A stretch of 64,000 nt of DNA from Inia geoffrensis (Eukaryota; Chordata; Mammalia; Artiodactyla; Iniidae), in NCBI GenBank assembly GCA_036417435.1, contig CM070900.1, forward strand, positions 30,047,496-30,111,495. The letters are read 5' to 3'. Below the pieces are notes generated by a model. That model made no database searches and had not been told where the DNA came from. It worked only from the letters and a program-made list of their open reading frames with translations. Made by a program: the position numbers and the translations under genes. Shown one piece after another: positions 48,251 through 58,998 of the stretch; the first letter of the stretch is position 1, and each line of letters starts with the position of its first letter.

Positions 48251-49624
48251 TTAAGGCAGAGTGGAAATATAAGTACCTGAGAGTTTGTCTACATTGCCTT
48301 TGTTTCTTGAACTTGCCTTGATTCAACAAAGTGTGGTTTTGATGTGTTTATAAGGCTAAGAAAAATTGTAAATTACTGTGCATGCTGTTATTTCTTTAAT
48401 TCCATAAAAGGAAGATAATAGGGATAATGAGGACTGCTCCTTTGTAATTCCAGTGTGAGATTTTTGTGGGTGGTTTTCAAAGCACATGGTGTGCAATTAG
48501 AGATAATGTGCATGGCTCGTTGTCTTCCAGGCGTGTGCCATCCACTGGGCATTTGCTGAGAGCGCTTGATGTGTGTGCCACAGGAACTGATGTGGACATT
48601 TCGGCTGCCTCTCAAGTTGGAGAGCCCGCAGGATTCTGGCAGTGACACATGCCCTCAAATGACTTGGAATGGAGGCCTTACAAGGATTTGTCTTTATTAT
48701 ATTTTAAATATAGTTTTTTTGCTTCTGACAGTATTTCCTCCCTGTCTTAGACTTCTTCCCTGTACTTAAAATTGCCATAGTGATCAGGGAAGTGACTCCT
48801 GAAACTGTGGCCAACTAGCTTTCCTTATTTATTCTCTTGCTATGACTTTCATCGTAACTTTTCAGAAGGCACAGACTGAAAGAGAACTATTCTCCTTGCC
48901 AAGGCATTTAAGTTCAGCAGAAGCAGATGTCCAGCAGTGTAATTTCTGCCCAAGTGTCACTGATATATTATTGAGGAAACATCAAATCAGATGAGTACTA
49001 GAAAAATTAGAGCCTATTCCCAGCCTCTCTGCTTGACCTATACTCCTGAAATTAGATTTACATTAATCTTCCAGCCTTTACATCCCCTAACCTTTACCTA
49101 TGTGTTATGGAAATAAAAAAAAAACTTCTTTTTCCATGTGTGCTGTTCAACAGTGCTTTTCATTTCCAAGGTTTGTTTGTTTGGTTTTTTTAACTGTTTT
49201 ACTTGTCCTTTTATTCCTTTTTTTCCCATACCATGTTCTATCCCCCATCCTGCCAAAGTAATCTGACATGTATCTTTCCACATTGTCCTCTGTCACTTAA
49301 GTTTTAATCATTGCTTCCTTCACACACAAAAAAGATATCATATTCTTCCACATTGCTCTGCATCTTGCTTTATTTCCTCATTCACACAATTTTACTACTT
49401 ATTTTTAAGTATCTCTCACCTCACGTGTTCTTGGGCTCCTTATCATGGGTGTTCATTGCTTAGACAGGTAAAAACTCTGATGGCAATATTCCAGATGGTA
49501 GAGTTTATTCGTGACATTCTGCTAGCTCCCTTGGCCCACTCTCAGCTAATACTGACTGAGTGAGAAGGAAAAGATGCACAGGTAATTCACCTGCTCTTAA
49601 AGCACATAGAGTCTAATCGTTAAT
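48251..49624. other. Unique sequence
   Basis: 48455-48680 is of higher GC and complexity than its surroundings. A short acceptor-like 'gttgtcttccag' lies at 48519-48530. The frames of 67 and 86 codons there have no domain. No gene supported. Confidence 0.45.
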
Positions 49625-50095
49625 TTATTTAACCATCCCTTCATTCAATACCTACCATGTTCCCAGCACTTTTCTGTAGCTACACATTAGAAAAAGTATC
49701 TGCTTTTATGAGCCTTACTTTCTAGTAATGCTGCAGCAAAGCTGATCATTAATAAACATATAAATAAGATAGTGTCAGAGAGTAATAATGCTCTTAATAA
49801 GAAAATAAAAACAGAATAATGGTATAGAGAGCAGATGGCCTAGACAAAGGAGATAATTTGAATGAAGAGCTGAGTGAGAAAAAGAATTGGCTATGTTGAG
49901 GTCTAGACTTGAAGAAGAGCATTAGAGGCAGAGAGGCCCTGAGTTAGAAATGAGCTGAGAGCATTTGAGGAACCAACAGAGGCCAGAATGGAAAGACTAT
50001 ATAATAGGAAAGGCAGGAGTTATAAGAGATGAAGCTCTTGAGATGGAAAGGAGCCAGATCATGACAAGTTACCAAAGAAATCGCTCAGGAACTAA
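49625..50095 (-). repeat. L2 LINE 3' region, antisense
   Basis: The order 'cattcaatacctaccatgtt', 'atgagccttactttctagta', 'gaagaagagcattagaggca', 'gaggccctgagttagaaatg', 'ggagccagatcatgac' is a long antisense run of the L2 3' region. Confidence 0.75.
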
Positions 50096-50194
50096 TGTTT
50101 TTTAATTACTATGAGGATAGTTCAAAATGCTGTAATGCTATGGGAGAATACAGGTGTGTGTATGTGTGTCTGTGTGAAAAATACCACCCATCTT

Positions 50195-50430
50195 CACGGA
50201 GGAAGTAATATTTGAGATGGGCTTTGAAAGGTGGGTAGGACATAGATGAAAAATAGGAGCAGGAGTGGTAAAAGAGTACAGCAGCTAGCAGGAACAGCCT
50301 GTGTAAGGGCAAATAGGTGACAGTGTATAAGGCAGTTCTGTGAGTAACAAGCGGTCCATTGTAAGTGAGTGAGCAACAATTGGGAAATGTGAAGCTTGTG
50401 AGAACTGTGAATGGGACTGAACGTCAGAAC
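50195..50430 (-). repeat. Second L2 LINE 3' region, antisense
   Basis: 'ggaggaagtaatatttgaga', 'tgggctttgaaaggtgggta' and 'gcaggaacagcctgtgtaag' repeat the theme of the preceding L2 in the same orientation. This is probably a separate old copy or a rearranged part. Confidence 0.6.
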
Positions 50431-51242
50431 AAGAAAACTATTGAATAGTTCATCTGGAACCACTGAAGGTTTGGGGACAGGGAAATAATAAGAGCTGAGA
50501 TTTCAAAGGATTTCTCTGACACTTGACTGCTGAACTGAATTGTGTTGGTAAGACTGGAGGTGAAGAGGCTAGTTAGAGGCTTTTAAAACAGTTACGCAGT
50601 GTGGACATAACAAAGGGACTACTGGAGAGGATGTAAAAGAGAATACGGTTGAGAAAAATCTTGTACATGGAATCGGTCGTTTATCCAAAATAGAATTTCC
50701 TTTTTCACATGGCTCATCAGATGATGGAGTTTCTCTAAACTACCTCTAGAGACAGGAAAAACATTACCTCCTGGGAAAACCAATTCTGCTGCTGCACAAC
50801 TTCAACTATTTAAGAAACTTCTTTTGTAGGTTGAATTGGAATCTGCTTCCCTGTAACTAGGACCCACTGATGCTAGTTTTACCTTCTGCAGAAAAGCAAA
50901 CTACGTAACCTTCCTCTACTAAAAAGTCAACCTTTCATACATTCGAAACCAACTATTATTTCTATCATTTGTCATATGCAGGTTAACACTCCTCCAGTCC
51001 CTTTAACCCATATATTTTACATGGTTGTATCAAGTATGTATTATATTTTAATAAATAATTAGCATTTACTGATCCTTACATGCCATTAGCAATAGGAACA
51101 TATTTTTTTCCTGAAAGCTTTTTTTCCACTTGGAAAAATGTATTTTTTAAAACTTTCTCCTGTATAAACACTAGGCATTCATTATACAACTGCGGGACAA
51201 GAAAACAGAACTGCTCTGCCCTATGTAACATTATTCTAGGCT
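50431..51242. other. Unique sequence
   Basis: 50500-50660 may still be diverged L2. The rest is unrecognised AT-rich DNA without a gene. Confidence 0.45.
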
Positions 51243-51505
51243 GGGGTCAGCATACTGTGGCCTGTGAGCTAAGAATGGTTTTCACATTTTTAAATGGTTG
51301 AAAAAAATCAAAAGAAGATTATTTTGAGATGCATAATAATTTTATGAAATTCTAATTTCAGTGTCCTTAAAAACAGTTTTATAGGAACATGTCCATCCAT
51401 TTACATATGGTCTATGACACCTTTCATGTTGCAACAAAAACTGTATTGTTGGCAAAGCCTAAACTATTTACTGTCAGGCCCTTCACAGAAAACGTGGTCC
51501 AACCT
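51243..51505 (+). repeat. MER58-like hAT MITE
   Basis: 'gggtcagcatactgtggcct', 'tttttaaatggttgaaaaaa', 'cagtgtccttaaaaacagtt' and 'ggcaaagcctaaactattta' are in sense order. Its extent resembles that of the copy at 6630. Confidence 0.7.
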
Positions 51506-51529
51506 CAACTCTCAGGCGCTGGTGTGTGC

Positions 51530-51658
51530 TGTGTGGACTGAGAGTGTCTGCTTCACCTGGGAGCAGAGGGAGAATGGAGAACCTCTGGCTCCACTCTAGA
51601 CCCATGGAATGAGAATCTACATTTTAACTGATCCCCAGGTGATGTGCAGGCGTGAGAA
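51530..51658 (+). repeat. MER20, sense fragment
   Basis: 'aatctacattttaactgatc', 'cccaggtgatgtgcaggcgt' and 'gagaagctgg' are the 3' half of MER20 in sense orientation. An antisense MER20 follows directly. Confidence 0.55.
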
Positions 51659-51661
51659 GCT

Positions 51662-51782
51662 GGAGAAGTGCTTCTCAAGTTTGGCATGAAGAGGAATCCC
51701 CCTGAGAGTCTGTGGATGTACCAATTCCTGAGTCCCATCTCAAGGAAATAAACTGAGTAAGGCCTGAGAGTGTCCATTTCTC
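51662..51782 (-). repeat. MER20, antisense, left part (split by L1)
   Basis: 'gtgcttctcaagtttggcat' to 'gagagtgtccatttct' is the reverse of the MER20 3' half. It is continued across the L1 at 52635. Confidence 0.6.
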
Positions 51783-52272
51783 TCTCTTTTTTTTATAATT
51801 GAAGTATAGTTGATTTACAATGTTGTGTTAGTTTCAGGTATACAGCAAAGTGATTCAGTTATATACATATATATATATATTCTTTTTCAGATTCTTTTTC
51901 ATTATAGGTTATTACAAGATATTGAATATAGTTCTCTGTGCTATATAGTAGGTCCTTCTTGAGTATCTATTTTATATATGGTAGTGTGTACCTGTTAATC
52001 CCAAACTCCTAATTTATCCTTTCCCCCCTTTGCCCTTTGGTAACCATAAATTTGTTTTCTATGTCTGTGAGTCTATTTCTGTTTTGTAAATAAATTCATT
52101 TGTATCATTTTTTTAGATTCCACATTTAAGTGATATCATATGATATTTGTCTTTCTCTTTCTATTTCACTTGGTAGGATAATCTCTAGTCCATCCATGTT
52201 GCTGCAAATGGCATTATTTCATTCTTTTTTTGTGTCTGATTAATACTGTATGTGTGTATATTATGTGCATGG

Positions 52273-52311
<39 letters not shown>

Positions 52312-52634
52312 TCTCACATCTTCTCTATCCATTCATCCGATGATGGTTAGGTTGCTTCCAGGTCTTAGCTATTGTAAATAGTGCTGCTATGCACACTGGG
52401 GTACCTGTATCTTTTTGAATTAGAGTTTTCATCTTTTCCAGATATATGCCCGGAGTAGGGCTGCTGGATCAGAAGGTAACTCTATTTTAGTTTTTTAAGG
52501 AACTTCCATACTGTTTTCCACAGGGGCTGCAGCAATTTACATGCCCAACAACAGTGTAGAATGGTTCCCTTTTCTCCACACCACCTCTAGCATTTATTAC
52601 TTGTAGACCTTTTGATGATGGCCATTCTGACCAA
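51783..52634 (-). mobile_element. L1 3' part, antisense, nested in MER20
   Basis: The minus strand reads L1 ORF2 end plus 3'UTR. Plus-strand landmarks are 'ttgatttacaatgttgtgtt', 'tacagcaaagtgattcagtt', 'tgctatatagtaggtccttc', 'gtccatccatgttgctgcaa', 'cttctctatccattcatccg' and 'ttcccttttctccacaccac'. A TA-rich expansion lies at 52277-52302. It is 5'-truncated within the ORF2 C-terminal coding region and inactive. Resumption of MER20 on the far side shows it was inserted into that element. Confidence 0.88.
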
Positions 52635-52710
52635 GTCTGAATTTCCAATAATCACCCAGGAGATACTGACACTGCTCTTTCCTGATCACACTTTGAAAGA
52701 CACTAGGGGA
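52635..52710 (-). repeat. MER20, antisense, right part
   Basis: 'gtctgaatttccaataatca', 'cccaggagatactgacactg' and 'atcacactttgaaagacact' complete the MER20 begun at 51662. GTCCATTTCT left of the L1 and GTCTGAATTTCC right of it may be the diverged TSD. Confidence 0.6.
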
Positions 52711-53014
52711 TTCTCTTCCGCCCACGTTTAAATCCTCCCTCCTTTGCAAGGTTTTCACTGGACACAATAAATTCTCCCTCCCTTCTTTGACCTCCTATAC
52801 TGTAATACAAACAGTGCTAATTTTACATTTATGTAATAGCATTTGACATTATTAAATATCTCAATTGCTATCTTACTTAATGGCTTCTTGCTGTTCCCTA
52901 AGCACATTCCCACCTCAGAGCTCTTGCATTTTGTTCCTGCTGACCAGCAAGCAGTTATATCATTCGTGGCTTTCCTTGGATATTCCCTCTTTAACAATAC
53001 ATCCCCTGACCTCA
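52711..53014. other. Unique sequence
   Basis: No feature recognised. Frames of 78-86 codons run from here into the LTR and are not supported. Confidence 0.5.
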
Positions 53015-53018
53015 CTTT

Positions 53019-53503
53019 TGGAGGGGAGAAAAATTTACCACCCCAAAATATATCTCTTTGGCATGGGGGTTATTTTTAGGCTGATTATTTTTAAGAAACA
53101 TTAGACTCAGGAAGCTTTTCTTTTACCTCCCCCTTAACTGCCTAAAAGAATTTAGATAGGGAACTTGCACCAGAAAGACAGCTATCACTAAAGATAACTT
53201 TGTTTCACAGGAAAGACTTCTCCATGTGGCACAGCAAACATTTGTTTATCAAACATTTTCTCTTCCCATCTCCTTGTGAATTTCTTCCTCCCCTTTGAAG
53301 TCCCAGAGCCTTACACCCTTTCTCATTAACTCTGGATGACATATAAGCCTCAACTGCCTGACTTGCCCAGGGGCCTCAGATTCTTATGGAGCCCCCAAAC
53401 TTATGAAATTAAATTTGATTTTCAATCTCTCTCAAGTCAAGTGGATTCTTAGACCAATCTGAAGAGCCTACAAGGGTAGAGGAAACATTTTTTCTCCCCA
53501 ACA
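53019..53503 (+). mobile_element. Solo LTR, TG...CA, 4-bp TSD
   Basis: The 485-bp element opens TGGAGGGG and closes CCCCAACA, forming TG...CA ends with imperfect inverted repeats. CTTT lies on both sides (53015-53018, 53504-53507). A TATA-like CATATAAG at about 53339 and an AATTAAA (53406) near the expected poly(A) position give a U3-R-U5 layout. Four-base TSDs are typical of class I (gammaretrovirus-related) endogenous retroviruses. No internal retroviral genes are present, which is the usual result of LTR-LTR recombination. The family is not identified. Confidence 0.75.
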
Positions 53504-53507
53504 CTTT

Positions 53508-53892
53508 GTAAAATTACTTTTTATCTCCACTCCATTGCTCTTCGCTCATCTTGCTTTATTTTTCTTCATAGAATGTAATAGCACTTTGCATTATGTATTT
53601 ATTTCATGCATCTTTCTTTTAACTAAATATAAATTCTGTGATATCAGGGACTTTCATTCAACAGTGATTTGAAGCACACACCTACTATGTGCTTGCTAGG
53701 TACTGTTCTAGGATTAGAAGACAAATGGGTTTACTTAGGAAAATGCCTTTCATATACTAGGCATTCAATGAATACCTGTTGAATAAATAAATGAATGAGT
53801 TCCCCTAAGCCAGTTGGAGCAGAATTATGGTGATACTTTGTGCAATTTATATATCCATTATTGTTAAGCATAGCAAGTATACAAAAACATCA
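53508..53892. repeat. Unique DNA with L2 ends in both orientations
   Basis: 53648-53730 resembles antisense L2 ('cctactatgtgcttgctagg', 'tactgttctaggattagaag'). 53745-53800 resembles sense L2 ('aggcattcaatgaatacctg', 'ttgaataaataaatga'). Both are short. Confidence 0.5.
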
Positions 53893-54055
53893 AATGAAGG
53901 CTAATGTTTATTGAGTACTTATGTCGTGGTGGGCACTTGAAGCACTTACAACTTTTATTCTCATTGCAAGTTTAGGAAACCTGAGAACTAAGGTTATAAA
54001 CTTTAAAAAGTTTAAACATGTGCATAATCAAGCAGTCTCCAGGTAACCATCACAT
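53893..54055 (-). repeat. MIR SINE fragment, antisense
   Basis: 'gtttattgagtacttatgtc', 'gtgggcacttgaagcactta' and 'tctcattgcaagtttaggaa' are in antisense MIR order. Confidence 0.55.
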
Positions 54056-54365
54056 AGTCTTCTTCCTCAAAATGAAACTTGTGGATAGACTGGTAGGTTT
54101 GTGTGATGACTGAACCATACCATGAGATTTAACCGTAAAATTTTAAATATCCACTCACCACCTGTATCATTCCACAAAAGACTGAGGATAGTTCTTACAA
54201 AGATATACACAAAAGATATATGCTAGACAGAAATGGATATAAATAATGAGGTCTGGGTAAAATATAAGTAAGAACTAGTAAATAAGGATGAAGGACAAAA
54301 CACAGCTATGGAAATCAAAGTTGTTGTCACTGAGCTTGATATTTAGCTCTGAATTTCCTGGTATC

Positions 54366-54835
54366 TGATATGGGTTGAATTGTGCCTCATCCAAAACACT
54401 AAAGGTACATTGAAATCTTAATGCCCCAGCACTTCAGAATGTGACTTCCTTTGGAAATAGTGTCTTTGCAGATGTAATTAGTAAAAATGAAGTCAAACTG
54501 GAGTAGGTTGAGCTCTTAATTGAATGTGGCTGGTGTCCTTATAAGCAGACAGCTCTGTGAAGACAGGAGACATGTAGGGAGAGCACCGTGCAAAGATGGA
54601 GGCAGAGGTTGGAGAGAAGCATCTGTAGGCCAAGGAATGCCAAGAACGTGCAGCCAGCTGTGGAAGCTCAGAAAGTTCAAGGGGGTTTATCTTCCCTGAA
54701 GATTTCACAAGCAGCATGGCCCTTCTGACACCTTGATTTTGAACTTCTGGCCTCCAGAACTGTGAGACATTTCTGTCATTTTCACCCACCGAGTTTGTGA
54801 TACTTTGCTGAGGTAGCCCTTGGAAAAGGAAAAAA
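54366..54835 (+). mobile_element. MLT1 LTR (ERVL-MaLR)
   Basis: The start 'tgatatgggttgaattgtgc', 'tttggaaatagtgtctttgc', 'agatgtaattagtaaaaatg', 'tgtccttataagcagacagc', 'ttctggcctccagaactgtg' and the end 'ctgaggtagcccttgg' are in the order of an MLT1 LTR. It stands alone without internal sequence. The 98-codon minus frame (54493-54789) is a shadow. Confidence 0.88.
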
Positions 54836-55044
54836 TAAAATAAAATATTTTCTGGAAGAGCATAATATGAGAGGTAGACTTATTTTAAGGAGTAAAATCT
54901 TCACATCTGAGATTTAGTGGATTCCTAGAGAAAGGAAATAAATTTGCAGTGATTTCAAAGAAGAAAGGCACCCTGGGAACACAATTCTCTAACAGAAACA
55001 AGACATATTATAAAGCTCTAGAGAGGAGTGGCATCATGGATGTG

Positions 55045-55205
55045 TGACCTGTGCAGCACACAGGCCTGTTCTTCGAAGTACCCTGTGCTTGGGCTAACAC
55101 TCTGCTGTCACAGTTGTGAAATTCTTGAGAATTTTTGAACAAGGTCCCTGCATTTTCATTTCACCGTGGGCCTTCAAATTATGTAGCTGGTGCTGGATCT
55201 GGCAA
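55045..55205 (+). repeat. Unclassified old repeat
   Basis: 'gtgcagcacacaggcctgtt', 'tgtcacagttgtgaaattct' and 'ttcaaattatgtagctggtg' are phrases I associate with a common old dispersed repeat, but I cannot name it. Confidence 0.3.
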
Positions 55206-55224
55206 TAAATAGACAACATTGGTA

Positions 55225-55822
55225 CTAGTACAAAAATTGGTGAATACACTAATAAAACAGCACATAGATCCTAAAAATATGACAGAGATAGCATTTCAGA
55301 TCAGTGGGGAAAGGATGGACAGTTCCATAAATGCTGCTGAGACAACTGGTTATCCATATGGAAAAAGAGAAATAATCTGGGAACCAAATTCACACCAATC
55401 AATAAAAAATCAATTCCAGGAACATTAAATGACCTAAATGTGAAGGCAAAAATATATAACATTAAGAAGACAGGGGCTTCCCTGGTGGCGCAGTGGTTGA
55501 GAGTCCGCCTGCCGATGCAGGGGACACGGGTTCATGCCCCGGTCCGGGAGGATCCCACATGCCACGGAGCAGCTGGGCTGGTGAGCCATTGCCGCTGAGC
55601 CTGTGCGTCTGGAGGCTGTGCTCCACAACGGGAGAGGCCACAACAGTGAGAGGCCCGTGTACCGCAAAAAAAAAAAAAAAAAAAAGAAAAAGACAACATT
55701 TGAGAATATATTAATGTTCTTGTGTGTAGAAGATTTCTTGAACAAAGTGTAAAAAAAAAGTGGAAACTATAAAAGGAAAAGTTTGATTCATTTGTCTACA
55801 TTATAATTAAGTACTTCTTTTC
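55225..55822 (+). mobile_element. Ancient L1M ORF2, segment 1 of a split element
   Basis: 'ggggaaaggatggacagttc', 'aataaatgctgctgagacaa', 'ctggttatccatatggaaaa', then after a CHR SINE 'gaagatttcttgaacaaagt' and 'catttgtctacattataatt' follow L1 ORF2. The next expected L1 words appear only at 57501, after a 1.7-kb insertion. It is heavily mutated. Confidence 0.75.
55474..55680 (+). mobile_element. CHR SINE nested in L1M
   Basis: A full copy from GGGCTTCCCTGGTGGCGCAG to a roughly 20-base A tail. AAGAAGACA before it and AAAAAGACA after it are consistent with the TSD. The host L1 reading resumes at once. Antisense 103-codon and sense 73-codon frames are shadows. Confidence 0.92.
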
Positions 55823-57500
55823 CATGTTCTCCTCCTTTATGGGCAGCTGAGATTTTGAACAGTGTCTATGACTGGGGCCAGGCCTTCAGCTGGCACTCCA
55901 GATAGGCAGGGCTCATGTCCAGGGCTGAACTTTCTGACAGGCCTTTCCTCCTTATTCCTTTCTTGGTCTGCAAGCCTGAAAGGAGTGGGTGTCAGTGGAG
56001 GAGAATAGTTAGCAGGTTGTTAGGGCTCACCTTTGGTCTGACTCATCCACAACTTTGTTTATATACAGGGGAGGCTGATCTAATAAGTAAACAGACAGAG
56101 TAATGGAGCCAGATTTCTCACTGTTGCAGAAGGGAGTTAGGAACATGGAGCAGAAAAGACTTGAATAAACTCTGTGGTATTTGATTAGCTTCAGAAATTA
56201 TTAGTGTGAACCCATGGTTTTTAACTTGTCTATCTATATACAGAAACATACAGGTGTGTCTGTGTGTCTGTACGTGCATATAGACTTAACATCTTCTATC
56301 TGTGTTGTCTGAGTGAGCTAGAAGCAATGACACCTCAGTAGCAGTGACGTACTTGTTCTTGGTTTCTGAATACCATTTTCCACTAAAAGAACTTGGACTC
56401 CCTAGAGAAATGTCTCACTCGACAGAAGAAATATAAGATGAGCCTATAACTAGTTGAGCCAGAAAGTAAGAAAGTGCTCAAAGAATCAGGGAAATGTCAA
56501 AAGTCAGAGAAGCCAGTTTGAAGGGGCTTCCATTGGCCACATCTTGGATGGTATGATGATAGAATTGTAAACCTTTGGGTAAAATAGGAGTACACAAGTC
56601 CATACTGATATAAGTAAATAAATGCATTAATTAATTAATTAATTGGAAAGAAGGGAAAAGCTCTACCTTCCAATGGAAGACCAACCAGCAAATCTAGATG
56701 GAACTAGAAAATCACCCTTTGCCAAGCACTTTTGTCACAACTAAGCCAGGCAAGAATCATTAATGGATGATAAATCTAGTTGGTGAAGGGGGAACAGGAC
56801 ACGTACATAACTTCTAAGAATCTCCTCCAATTATACTTATGAATTACTTATCCACTGACATACAACATCCTAATCAATTAATGTAAGAGTGTGGGTCCTG
56901 TTATTCAACATCCCAACCAAGTGATAAAAGTTAACATCACCCGTAATTGGGACAAGTCAGTGTCGTGTACCTCCTTATATGATGCACTAAGAATAGCACA
57001 GTATGACTCCTGTGGAATTCCTAGCAAAAAGCATAAGCCATGACAAAACATCAGATTCCAAATTAAGGGACAGTCTACCAAGTAACTAATCCGTACTCTT
57101 CAGAAATGTCAAGGTATGAGAGAAATGCAGACAGAGACACTGTTCTTGGATTGAAGAAAACTAGAGATGTTAGAATTAAATGTGTTGCTGGGCTGGATCC
57201 TGGGTCTATGAAAAGTATCAATAGGACAAACAGCCAAACCTGAATAGTATCTTTGGATGAATAGCAATATTGAATCAATGTTAACTTCTTGATCTTGATG
57301 GATGTACTGTGATTATTCTTTTAAATAAGAAATACACACTGAAGTACTGAGAGGCAATGAGGCAACGTGTCCCAACTTGCTCTCAAATGCTTCAGAAGAA
57401 AGAAAAATGAATTCTGAGCAAAGAGTATATTGGATCTTTATACATATTTGCTACAACTTTTAAGTTTAAATTTAAACTTATTGCAAAATAATTGAAAAAC
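55823..57500 (+). mobile_element. Ancient LINE 3' end (L1M/HAL1-like) inserted in L1M
   Basis: The last 500 bases ('tcttcagaaatgtcaaggta', 'gggctggatcctgggtctat', 'ttaacttcttgatcttgatg', 'aaataagaaatacacactga', 'cttgctctcaaatgcttcag', 'ttattgcaaaataattg') follow the 3'UTR of an old L1-type LINE and end in a short A-rich tail. The flanks ATTAAGTACTTCTTTTC (55806-55822) and ATTAAGTTCTTCTCTT (57501-57516) look like a diverged TSD. The 5' part (55823-56900) is not recognisable to me. Subfamily is uncertain. Confidence 0.6.
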
Positions 57501-57633
57501 ATTAAGTTCTTCTCTTATCACAAGACATAATTGTAGCTACAGTTTGGGAGAAGATATTTGCACCACACAACTGAGAAAGGATTAACAACCAGAAAAGGAA
57601 TTCTGATGAGTGAGTAAGAAAAAGAATGACAGA
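57501..57633 (+). mobile_element. Ancient L1M ORF2, segment 2
   Basis: After the 1.7-kb insertion the L1 resumes: 'gtttgggagaagatatttgc', 'ctgagaaaggattaacaacc'. It is cut again by SINEs at 57634. Confidence 0.7.
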
Positions 57634-57944
57634 GGAACTTCCCTGGTGGTCCTGTGGTTAAGAATCTGCCTTCCAATGCAAGGGATATGGGTTTGATCCC
57701 TGGTCGGGGAACTAAGATCCCACATGCCGCAGGACAACTAAGCATGCACACCACAGCTATGGAGCCTGTGTGCTCGGGAGCCGGCACAGTACAACTAAAG
57801 AACCCATGGGCTGCAACTACTTAGCCCTTGCAACACAACTAGAGAAAAGCCCGTGCGCCACAACGAATGATCTCGCATGCTGCAACGAAGATCCCATGTG
57901 CTATAACTAAGACCCGACACAGTCAAATAAATAAATAAAAGATT
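57634..57944 (+). mobile_element. Older long CHR-type SINE (outer of a pair)
   Basis: Head 'aacttccctggtggtcctgt', B-box-like 'gggtttgatccctgg' near 57689, long body with 'gcaacgaagatcccatgtgc' and a tail of AAATA units at 57925-57940. AAGAAAAAGAATGACAGA precedes it (57616-57633), and a one-mismatch copy (58266-58283) lies beyond the second SINE. Hence this copy came first. Confidence 0.88.
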
Positions 57945-58252
57945 TAAAAATTTTTAATTTATTTTTGGCTGCACTGGGTCTTTGTTGCTGCACAGGCTTT
58001 CTCTAGTTGCGGTGAGCAGGGACTACTCTTCATTGTGGTGCACGGGCTTCTCATTGCCGTGGCTTCTCTTGTTGCAGAGCACAGGCTCTAGGCACGCAGG
58101 CTTCAGTAGCTGCAGCACATAGGCTCAGCAGTTGAGGTGCGTGGGCTTAGTTAATCCATGGCATGTGGGATCTTCCTGGACCAGGGTTCAAACCCGTGTC
58201 CCCTGCATTGGCAGGCAGGTTCTTAACCACCGTGCCACCAGCGAAGTCACAA
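57945..58252 (-). mobile_element. Long CHR-type SINE inserted in the A tail of another
   Basis: From 'atttatttttggctgcactg' to 'accgtgccaccagcgaagtc' this is the reverse of the long CHR subtype. AAATAAATA-type tail sequence lies on both sides (57925-57940 and 58252-58265), so it entered the tail of the SINE at 57634 in opposite orientation. Confidence 0.88.
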
Positions 58253-58575
58253 TAAATAAATATTAAAGAAAAAGAATGATAGATACTCGTCCTATTTAAC
58301 AAATAGGCAAATGATTAATCAGAGACTTCAGAGAAATTTTTAAATGGCCTATAACATATGAAAAGATGTTCAACCTCATTAATAATCAGAGAAGTGCAAA
58401 TTAAAACAACAATGAGATATCACTCACTCCTGTTAGACTGATAAAAATTTAAAAGTCAGATAATAGGGAGCACTGGTGACGATGTGGACAAAAGAATTCT
58501 GATCCTGTTGGTGGAAGAGCAATATGATGCAGCCACTCTGAAAATAGTTTGATATTACTCGTAAAGTTAAACACA
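58253..58575 (+). mobile_element. Ancient L1M ORF2, segment 3
   Basis: 'gaaaagatgttcaacctcat', 'gaagtgcaaattaaaacaac', 'aatgagatatcactcactcc' and 'cgtaaagttaaacacacat' continue L1 ORF2. The first 30 bases hold the SINE TSD. Confidence 0.78.
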
Positions 58576-58998
58576 CATTGTGGTAGACTCTATTACTGTC
58601 ACCAAATGTACTGGCACATTTCTCTGCAGTGCCCCTCCCTGCATCTTAAATCCCATCCTGTAGAATTCAGACTAGGCTACCTGACTTACTTTAGCATATG
58701 AAATATAAATGGGAAGGATGTGTATCACGTCTGAGTAGAAGATTTTACTTCCCAGCTGTTGTGTGCTGTGGTCTTTTCTCTCTGGCACAACTCTGGCAGT
58801 GTTACCATCTGGGGCTTCTCTTCGAAGCTGGTCCTGGACTGAAGAGGACACAGAGCAGACCCCCAGCTCACAAATGATGCATGTGCAACAGGACAGTGCA
58901 ATCAGCCTCTGTTAGTGTGAGCCTCTGAGATTTGCTGCTCTGGTTGCTATTTAATTACCAATCTGACACATCCAACATATTCTGACTTACAACATGTG
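58576..58998. repeat. Unclassified 0.4-kb repeat inserted in L1M
   Basis: The L1 reading stops at 'gttaaacacacatt' and resumes near 59000 ('ctctacaactcgaccattta'). The intervening sequence contains 'agtgtgagcctctgagattt' and ends 'tattctgacttac'. These words are known to me from an old mammalian LTR- or DNA-transposon-type repeat that I cannot name. Confidence 0.5.
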
